From: Candidatus Culexarchaeum yellowstonense
GTDB taxonomy: Archaea; Thermoproteota; Methanomethylicia; Culexarchaeales; Culexarchaeaceae
DNA: 64,000 nt
Assembly (NCBI GenBank): GCA_024707015.1
Contig: JANGFR010000002.1
Span: 1-64,000 of the forward strand
Direction: 5' to 3'
The notes beneath the pieces were generated by a model. The model was given only the letters and a program-made list of their open reading frames with translations. It searched no databases and had not been told where the DNA came from. The position numbers and the translations under genes are program-made. Position 1 is the stretch's first letter. Every line of letters starts with the position of its first letter. Below are positions 58,644-64,000 of this stretch, piece by piece.

Positions 58644-60248
58644 TTAAATACCACCCCCACCCTTGGATTCAGCCTTCAAAAGACGTAAGCCCCCAACATA
58701 AGACTTATAGTAATTGCGAATAGCCTCCGCAACACTCTTATGTGAAAGAACACCCCTACCCAAAAGATCCCTCAAATATCTTGCCCTAACATCAATCTCT
58801 GAGATCAATTCATCCATGGAAAACCCTGTTTTACGACTTATCCTACCAAGAATGAAGCTATCCTCAAAATTAACGTTGAAGAATCCTTCAGGAACCCACT
58901 CAGCCACCACAACCTCCTCACCATCAGAATTCAACTCCCAAATAGACCTAACCCTCCTCACACTCTTATGACCACCAATCTTAACATCAGTCATACGTTC
59001 AATGTGAAGCCAAACATTCATAAGTGGAAGGTAAACTTTAGAGATATTCATTGGGGGAGAGGTAAGCCTCTTAACAGCATAATCCAAACTATCAGCATGC
59101 ATAGTGGACATACCACCATGACCAGTGGCCAAAGCTTGAAACAATACATAAGCCTCCTCACCCCTAATCTCACCCACAATAAGATAGTCAGGCCTATACC
59201 TAAGTGAAGTCTTAACCAAATCAAATAAACGTATAGACCTAGCCCTAACACCGGAAAACTCAAGCTCCTCCCTACTAACAAAGGAAACCCAATTCTCATG
59301 TGGAATATTTATCTCAGCAGTCTCCTCCACAGTGACCAGCTTAAGCTCAGGTCTAACAAGACTTAAAATGGCATTGAGCATAGTGGTCTTACCAGCACCA
59401 GTACCACCAAGAACCATAACACTCATCTTATTCTCAACAACAAGCCAAAGATAAGCTGCAATCCACTCATTAACAGTACCCATGGAAATCAATTCCACAA
59501 TAGAAAATGGATTCTCCCTAAACTTCCTAATACAGAAGGAACTACCAAAATTGGACACCTCACGCATAAAGGTTGCTGCAAGCCTATGCTTACCTGGAAG
59601 AGTGGCATCAACAACTGGATTAGCACTGGAAACATGCTTACCAGCAAGATGGGAAAGCCTAATTATGAAATCATCAAGAGCATCCTCATCCAAGAAAACA
59701 ATATTAGTGGGCAAACTCTCAAAATCCCTATGATAAACATAAACAGGGACACCAACACCATTACAAGATATATCCTCAATATTGGGATCCAACATCAAAG
59801 GATGAATAACACCAAACCCTGCAAGCTCCCTAGCAACATAATAAAGAATTTTACGCTTAGAATCCTCAGATGGGGGGCGAAGCCTCCTATACCTAGACAT
59901 CAAAGCCTCAGCCTCAGAAACAACAAACTTCACCTTATCAACATCACCCCTAGGGGGATCCCTCTCCCTAACAATAAATGAGATAATCCTATCAAGAACC
60001 CCCCTCTCAAGGAAGGTTAAAGGCTCCTCCAAAGCATAATACTTAACCTCACCAGAAACATCCTCAGCCACCACAACCCTAGCATAAGGCTCACAAACCC
60101 AATAATCCCTCAAAACATGGGAATCCTCAGGCAAAGGATAAACCATAACATCCCTAACAGGAGAAATACTGGATAATCTACGCTTAAATCCAGAAAAGAC
60201 ACCACTAAACTTAAACCTACCAATATTCAAAGCAGCCACCCCACACAA
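58644..60248 (-). CDS. Type II/IV secretion system ATPase of the pilus (TadA/FlaI/VirB11-like)
   Basis: This assembly ATPase has 534 residues. Walker A GGTGAGKTT is near 279-288, the Asp box VTVEETAEI, Walker B YLIVGEIRGEEAYVLFQAL and the His box ATGHGGMSTMHADS follow. The N-terminal region has IHPLMLDPNIEDISCNGVG as in TadA/FlaI proteins. The annotated TTG start at 60248 is uncertain; TTG 60230 behind GGGGTGG is a credible alternative. It powers extension, and perhaps retraction, of the pilus encoded in this operon. Confidence 0.93.
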   Translation of the reverse strand: MCGVAALNIGRFKFSGVFSGFKRRLSSISPVRDVMVYPLPEDSHVLRDYWVCEPYARVVVAEDVSGEVKYYALEEPLTFLERGVLDRIISFIVRERDPPRGDVDKVKFVVSEAEALMSRYRRLRPPSEDSKRKILYYVARELAGFGVIHPLMLDPNIEDISCNGVGVPVYVYHRDFESLPTNIVFLDEDALDDFIIRLSHLAGKHVSSANPVVDATLPGKHRLAATFMREVSNFGSSFCIRKFRENPFSIVELISMGTVNEWIAAYLWLVVENKMSVMVLGGTGAGKTTMLNAILSLVRPELKLVTVEETAEINIPHENWVSFVSREELEFSGVRARSIRLFDLVKTSLRYRPDYLIVGEIRGEEAYVLFQALATGHGGMSTMHADSLDYAVKRLTSPPMNISKVYLPLMNVWLHIERMTDVKIGGHKSVRRVRSIWELNSDGEEVVVAEWVPEGFFNVNFEDSFILGRISRKTGFSMDELISEIDVRARYLRDLLGRGVLSHKSVAEAIRNYYKSYVGGLRLLKAESKGGGGI

Positions 60249-60289
60249 AAAAAGGGGAAGTGATTTATTATGGGTAAAGACCTAAACAT

Positions 60290-60763
60290 CTATGGCAAAG
60301 TCAATATCTTCGGATACTCCTTACCACCAGAAGTATGCAACTTCAACTCAAGACTCAAACCAGAAGTAGCAGTACTAGAACCCATCTTAGCATTTTCAGG
60401 AATAAAGACAGTGATAGTAGCCTCACTACCACTATTCAAAGAAATAGAAATAGACCCTGTAACATTATTACCATTTAACTTCGCACCAGACACATCTCGT
60501 ATCGTTACCCCGTTTAGTAGTATGTCATCTATTTTTGTGTCTGCAGATCCAGTGTTTTTAACTTTTAATGTTATAGTCCAGCCGTTAGTATCTGAAGAAA
60601 CTGTGGCGTATGTTATTTCAAGCTTTTCGAATCTAGTGTATAGGCTTGCAACTCCACCCATCCAGAAGGATATGGCGACAGCCACTGTTATCGTAACAGC
60701 TACTATGATCACTGTGGCTATCACAGGGCTTATACCCTTCCTATTAACATGTGTTTTACACAT
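60290..60763 (-). CDS. Archaeal type IV pilin (major subunit candidate)
   Basis: This is a pilin with a class III signal: NRKG followed by ISPVIATVIIVAVTITVAVAI, matching the archaeal Pilin_N (DUF1628-like) family. The 110-residue head is a beta-sandwich with VKNTGSADTKIDDILLNG and Thr/Ser-rich strands. GGAGGT lies nine bases before the ATG and a TATA box is at about 60800-60812, so this first gene of the operon has strong expression signals and is probably the main filament subunit. It ends 41 bases before the ATPase gene. Confidence 0.88.
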   Translation of the reverse strand: MCKTHVNRKGISPVIATVIIVAVTITVAVAISFWMGGVASLYTRFEKLEITYATVSSDTNGWTITLKVKNTGSADTKIDDILLNGVTIRDVSGAKLNGNNVTGSISISLNSGSEATITVFIPENAKMGSSTATSGLSLELKLHTSGGKEYPKILTLP

Positions 60764-60769
60764 TTTTAA

Positions 60770-60812
60770 TTAACCTCCAATACAAATTTTTGGAATCCTT
60801 ATATATAAATAT
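60770..60812 (-). promoter_or_regulatory. Pilin promoter and ribosome site
   Basis: TTTATATATAAGG (about 60800-60812) is a good TATA box on the minus strand. GGAGGT at about 60773-60778 forms a strong ribosome site before the pilin ATG at 60763. The leader is thus about 10-15 bases. Confidence 0.6.
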
Positions 60813-60908
60813 TTCCATTTTTTTGCAATATAATGCAAATAATATCTATCACTTAAATTGTTATGTGGATTAATCTTGCATTAAATATAATTGTTTGTTA
60901 GGGAAAAA

Positions 60909-61301
60909 TTAGATTTGTTTGAAAATTTTTGGGCATATGTTGCATTTAGTTGGATCTATTTGGGGGTCTATTTCTGCGTGGAAGTTGCATAGATATTTTT
61001 TGCTTAGTATGTGTAGAGTTATTTTTATGAGTTCCATTTCTATGCTGTATTCATCTAGCTTTTCTTCTAGGATTTTTGAGGCTAATTTCTCCATTATTTC
61101 ATTGATGTCGCTGAATTTTGATAGGTCTATTTTTGATCCTCTTTCCATGGATATGTATCTTGAAACTGTGGATTTCGATATTTTTAGGGTTTTTGATGTT
61201 TCTATTTGGTTTAAGTTGAATTTTGTTGTGAGTATTTTTGTTAATTGGCTTTTTAGTGATGGTAGGATGTATCTGTATCCTATTTCTAGAGGTGTCTTCA
61301 T
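60909..61301 (-). CDS. COG2522-type transcriptional regulator
   Basis: The N-terminal HTH (LNQIETSKTLKISKSTVSRYIS) is preceded by a conserved PSLKSQLTKIL helix, and the C-terminus ends in a Cys-rich HAEIDPQIDPTKCNICPKIF segment. This is the layout of the archaeal predicted regulators COG2522, in which the terminal Cys may bind metal or a cluster. It starts four bases after the stop of the DUF438/PAS sensor gene (GTGAT as ribosome site), so the two are cotranscribed and probably functionally linked. Confidence 0.8.
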   Translation of the reverse strand: MKTPLEIGYRYILPSLKSQLTKILTTKFNLNQIETSKTLKISKSTVSRYISMERGSKIDLSKFSDINEIMEKLASKILEEKLDEYSIEMELIKITLHILSKKYLCNFHAEIDPQIDPTKCNICPKIFKQI

Positions 61302-61304
61302 AGC

Positions 61305-62600
61305 CTATATCACTAGTATCTTCTTCTTTACTTCTTCAGGGTTTTCCACAATTTCAGTTAAGTCTTCAACTATTTCTAGAGCCCCAAGATATTTACCTTC
61401 ATCATTTCTCAGTGCAACCACCATGACTCTAATTATTCTATCGCCCATTTTAGTCCAGAATACTTCATAATCCTTAGCGCCACTTTTAAGTTCATTTAAA
61501 ACCTTCTTTATGAATGCTTCCAGTCTTGGTGGATGGCAGTATTCCACCCTCCTGCCTAGAATATTCTTTGATCTAGCAAACCCCTTATGGAATTTCCCTT
61601 CAGAGAAGAATCTAACTCTATCATTGACGTCAGCGAAGGTAACTTCCAATGGTAAGCTTTTGATTAGGCTTTTCAATTCATCTAGATTTATGAATCCAGT
61701 TTCAAGGTTTAAGTCCCCTGACCTAATCAATTCATACTCGTCTGGTTTTATGCCTCCAGCTAAAGCCATGATCTTCATTTCTTGTGGAAGCTTCTCCAAA
61801 ACTTCCCCACTAACAACCCCCTTAACTTCATAGGGCATTGTAGGCTTTTCCCTAGGAGTCCACTTAACATCCAAATTAACAAGCCATCCAATTTTATTGG
61901 CTTCATCACTTATTGCAGCCCATTCACCTTCGGAAAGCAAAACCCATACTGCTGGGAACAATATCTTATTCTCCCTGAATATTATCTCTGAAATTCCATT
62001 GGCAATCTCTGAAGCCTTACTAGCTATTTGTGCATAATCATTGGATTCAAGTAGTTTAACCATACCCCTCAATTTAACAATTATTTCATCTTCACGAGCC
62101 CATAGAACTCTTGGGACAGCAGATATACCCCGCTTCTCCAAGTACGGGAAAATTAACATTTGAATCTTCCTATAATGAACTCTAATCTTCCTCAAATCGT
62201 TAATTAAGTCTCTAATATTGTTGATTAAAGCCTTCTTCTCATCTTCAGAGGTAACTCTAGATAAGCTTAAAGCATAAATGTTTAAAACTTCAGCTTTCTT
62301 CAATAAATATTCATTCTCCATCAATAGTAAGTTCAATGGATGCCCCCTTGGAACATCTTCAAGCTCCCTTGAAATAAGGAAATCTCTAAATAAAGCTACA
62401 TGTAAATCACATAATTTAATGATTTCTTGAATTGGAACCCCCTCCCTAACGAGCTCTTGCTCTATTAATGGTATCTCCATTGGAGAAACATCCTTAAGAA
62501 ATTCCTTAAACCTCTCCTTTAAAACCTCTAAACTAACACCACTATGCAACTCCCTCAAAACTGCTTTAATGACCTCCTTCTTCTCATTTAAAGTTGACAT
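61305..62600 (-). CDS. DUF438/hemerythrin/PAS-domain sensor protein
   Basis: The 431-residue protein has an N-terminal DUF438 domain (HSGVSLEVLKERFKEFLKDV, PMEIPLIEQELVREGVPI), a hemerythrin-like helical domain with His/Glu candidates (GHPLNLLLMENEYLL; FRENKILFPAV), and a C-terminal PAS/PAC domain (GRRVEYCHPPRLEAFIKKVL...ALRNDEGKYLGALEIVEDLTE). This COG2461 architecture suggests a soluble sensor for oxygen, redox state or nitric oxide. It has no kinase domain. A 16-bp palindrome lies right before the ATG, and the regulator gene follows. Confidence 0.87.
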   Translation of the reverse strand: MSTLNEKKEVIKAVLRELHSGVSLEVLKERFKEFLKDVSPMEIPLIEQELVREGVPIQEIIKLCDLHVALFRDFLISRELEDVPRGHPLNLLLMENEYLLKKAEVLNIYALSLSRVTSEDEKKALINNIRDLINDLRKIRVHYRKIQMLIFPYLEKRGISAVPRVLWAREDEIIVKLRGMVKLLESNDYAQIASKASEIANGISEIIFRENKILFPAVWVLLSEGEWAAISDEANKIGWLVNLDVKWTPREKPTMPYEVKGVVSGEVLEKLPQEMKIMALAGGIKPDEYELIRSGDLNLETGFINLDELKSLIKSLPLEVTFADVNDRVRFFSEGKFHKGFARSKNILGRRVEYCHPPRLEAFIKKVLNELKSGAKDYEVFWTKMGDRIIRVMVVALRNDEGKYLGALEIVEDLTEIVENPEEVKKKILVI

Positions 62601-62614
62601 GAGTCAACCACCAA

Positions 62615-62630
62615 TATAACAATTGTTATA
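62615..62630 (-). promoter_or_regulatory. 16-bp perfect palindrome at the sensor promoter
   Basis: TATAACAATTGTTATA is a perfect inverted repeat located just downstream of the TATA box TTTATATA (about 62634-62643) and 15 bases before the ATG at 62600. A second weaker repeat (GTTGAC-ATGA-GTCAAC, 62593-62608) covers the start codon. These are good candidates for a repressor operator, probably of the downstream COG2522 regulator. Confidence 0.6.
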
Positions 62631-62661
62631 GGAGTATATAAATATTTCCATTTAATGGGGT

Positions 62662-63903
62662 TTAGAATCGTGGTTTAGCTTCATATGGACCTATATGCCC
62701 ACGCTCAGTTTGACATATCACTGTTTTCAATCCAGTTGACTTTAGAATCTCCCAAACCTTAACCATTTCATGGAAACTTGGCCTAGATATATTCCTCCTC
62801 CTAAATTCAGGTCTATAATCGAGTACGCATACTTGAACTTCTGGGCATATTTTGTATATTTCTTCACCGATCTCCGCTATCTCTTCAAGTGATATTAGGT
62901 CTTTATTGTATGGTATTCCAACTCCTATGAATACCTTCCCAAGATAATTGTCAACTAAGTATTTGAAGGCATTCCAAGAGGTTTTAAGGTACTTTTCAGC
63001 TAAGCTTCTATCACTTATTCCAGTTATATGCATGAATGTTTCAACTTTAATCCCCTTTAAATCTGGACCTATATCTGTCATTCCAGCTTCAACTAGATCG
63101 TCAATGTAATCCTTTGTTAGTATTGTGGCGTTTGTGTCCACGTGAAATCTGGCTTTATCATCTGGGTTAAGCTTTTTAAGTTCAGTAATATATTGAACTA
63201 ACCAATGTCTATTTAGTGTACATTCACCACCTGAAATTGCCATTCTATCCACATTGTAAATCCTCCTAGTATCGGTCATTATTAACGCAGCTTCCCTAGG
63301 AGTATATGGGATTTCGGAGCCACAGTATGTTGTAGTCCAATTTTGGCATTGTGGGCATCTTAGATTGCAACCGCAAGCGAAAACTGCAGCTTCAACATAC
63401 CCTCTCCCCTTAATCCACCATGGAGTACCAACACCACCCACAGGGTGACCCATCCAGCCATGAACAAGCCTCTTTGGAACATAATTTTCTGGTAGATTTG
63501 TTTCAATACTCATCCCATCTTTAACTGGAGTTATACAGTTAGGTTTTAGAGAGCCATCAATAATTACAGCGCAACTCCAACATCCACCAACACGGCATGG
63601 AGCGTAAATATCACCTTCACCGGGGAAATTTGAAACTTGAAAGCCGATGAATTCCAGAGCATTAAGAACTGTAATCTTATTTGGAACGCTAAACTTCTCA
63701 CCATTAACCACTATGGATACATGTTTAACCCTATCAGCATCAACCATGTATATGGCTTCATATGGACATGCCAAGTAGCATGCACCACAACCAACACAAT
63801 TCCTAGTATCACCAACCCTATTAACTGGGCATGCCACTATGAGATCACATGTACCACAATCCATACATTTCTTAGGATCCCTAATGGCAACCTTAAACAT
63901 CAA
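62662..63903 (-). CDS. Radical SAM enzyme with two [4Fe-4S] sites and a [2Fe-2S] domain
   Basis: The 413-residue protein has an N-terminal ferredoxin part with Cys13, 16, 19, 25 and Cys36, 39, 42, 46, then a 2Fe-2S-type domain with Cys103, 108, 111 and 123 (APCRVGGCWSC...PNC), and a radical-SAM core with CNLRCPQC (Cys179, 183, 186), MAISGGECTL and a C-terminal DYRPEFRRRNISRP. It resembles pyruvate-formate-lyase-activating enzymes fused to a ferredoxin-like electron supply. The target is unknown. It has no same-strand partner within the window apart from the sensor unit downstream. Confidence 0.85.
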   Translation of the reverse strand: MMFKVAIRDPKKCMDCGTCDLIVACPVNRVGDTRNCVGCGACYLACPYEAIYMVDADRVKHVSIVVNGEKFSVPNKITVLNALEFIGFQVSNFPGEGDIYAPCRVGGCWSCAVIIDGSLKPNCITPVKDGMSIETNLPENYVPKRLVHGWMGHPVGGVGTPWWIKGRGYVEAAVFACGCNLRCPQCQNWTTTYCGSEIPYTPREAALIMTDTRRIYNVDRMAISGGECTLNRHWLVQYITELKKLNPDDKARFHVDTNATILTKDYIDDLVEAGMTDIGPDLKGIKVETFMHITGISDRSLAEKYLKTSWNAFKYLVDNYLGKVFIGVGIPYNKDLISLEEIAEIGEEIYKICPEVQVCVLDYRPEFRRRNISRPSFHEMVKVWEILKSTGLKTVICQTERGHIGPYEAKPRF

Positions 63904-63944
63904 ATTAATTTGTGATTAAAGAGTTTAATAATTGTTTGGAAAAT

Positions 63945-64000
63945 CTATGAGGATAAGATATCTTCATAAACTTCTTCAATCATCCTGGCTATAATTTTCC
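63945..64000 (-). CDS. C-terminal end of a gene running off the window
   Basis: At the right edge, a minus-strand frame of 17 codons and a stop encodes KIIARMIEEVYEDILSS, a plausible helical C-terminus. Only this end is visible, so neither start nor family can be given. The distance of 41 bases to the radical-SAM start would suit an operon. Confidence 0.35.
   Translation of the reverse strand, partial: KIIARMIEEVYEDILSS

Noticed and set aside
53069-60763. Archaellum operon
   Set aside because: There is no FlaH, FlaX or FlaC/D/E-type gene and no archaellin pair; the platform has two T2SF domains and the subunits fit an adhesion-type pilus.

Overview
This AT-rich 64 kb window comes from an archaeon, most likely a thermophilic member of the Thermoproteota/TACK group. 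The signs are TATA boxes about 25-40 nt upstream of starts, many leaderless or GGTGA(T)-led starts, a NurA-HerA-Mre11-Rad50 repair cluster, archaeal class III (PibD-type) pilins, an A-type ATPase a-subunit half, an ADP-forming acyl-CoA synthetase alpha subunit, a split-type GMP synthase subunit, a COG2522-type regulator and a eukaryote-like Ser-His signal peptidase. I see no rRNA, tRNA, CRISPR array or intact transposon. The taxonomic call is inference, because no marker RNA gene is present.

Layout. 0-6 kb: a membrane-anchored protein with a paralogue at 51 kb, a DHH phosphoesterase, a cyclophilin-fold protein, a DUF4143 ATPase, a phosphoribosyltransferase, a HEPN-MNT pair, and a two-gene unit of RHH/zinc-ribbon protein plus VUT-family (queuosine/archaeosine precursor) transporter. 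6-11.6 kb: DUF362, RpiB, an S9 peptidase, and a stand-alone membrane half of the A/V-ATPase a-subunit divergent from an RHH-like protein with paired palindromes between them. 11.6-18.1 kb: nurA-herA-mre11-rad50 on the minus strand; mre11 lacks a normal start codon where the family starts. 18-32.6 kb: housekeeping genes, including a tRNA-binding protein, CoA ligase alpha, a rhomboid protease, two ECF S-component-like proteins, a DUF1998 (MrfA-like) helicase, a glycosyltransferase, DeoC, a nucleoside phosphorylase, an MFS carrier and the GMP synthase PP-ATPase subunit.

32.7-37.6 kb is a metal-uptake unit: a DtxR/MntR-type regulator behind two tandem TTAGGT..ACCTAA boxes, an ABC transporter for zinc or manganese (binding protein, ATPase, permease), then maf and an MFS protein. 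37.6-41.6 kb holds a membrane-spanning ectodomain/winged-helix protein, a secreted coiled-coil protein, and a DUF3782-like coiled-coil protein. 41.3-47.1 kb is an accessory, decaying block. It carries an intact DUF4143 ATPase, a second one interrupted by a single in-frame TAA, the orphan C-terminal tail of a third, a frameshifted HAD-phosphatase remnant, an intact AlkD-like plus radical-SAM (SplB-like) pair, and a degenerate copy of the 41.3 kb gene.

47.1-64 kb is mostly cell-surface biology. At 47.1-50.5 kb a dedicated signal peptidase is translationally coupled to two secreted proteins that share an N-terminal motif, plus a membrane protein; this resembles a TasA/AbpA-type fibre module and is my main candidate for an under-described system. 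At 53-60.8 kb an eight-gene type IV pilus operon carries its own pilin, ATPase, double-domain platform protein and five pilin-like or anchored proteins. A 47-residue YHS protein sits at 52.9-53.0 kb. The window ends with a COG2522 regulator, a DUF438/hemerythrin/PAS sensor behind a 16-bp perfect palindrome, and a multi-cluster radical-SAM enzyme.
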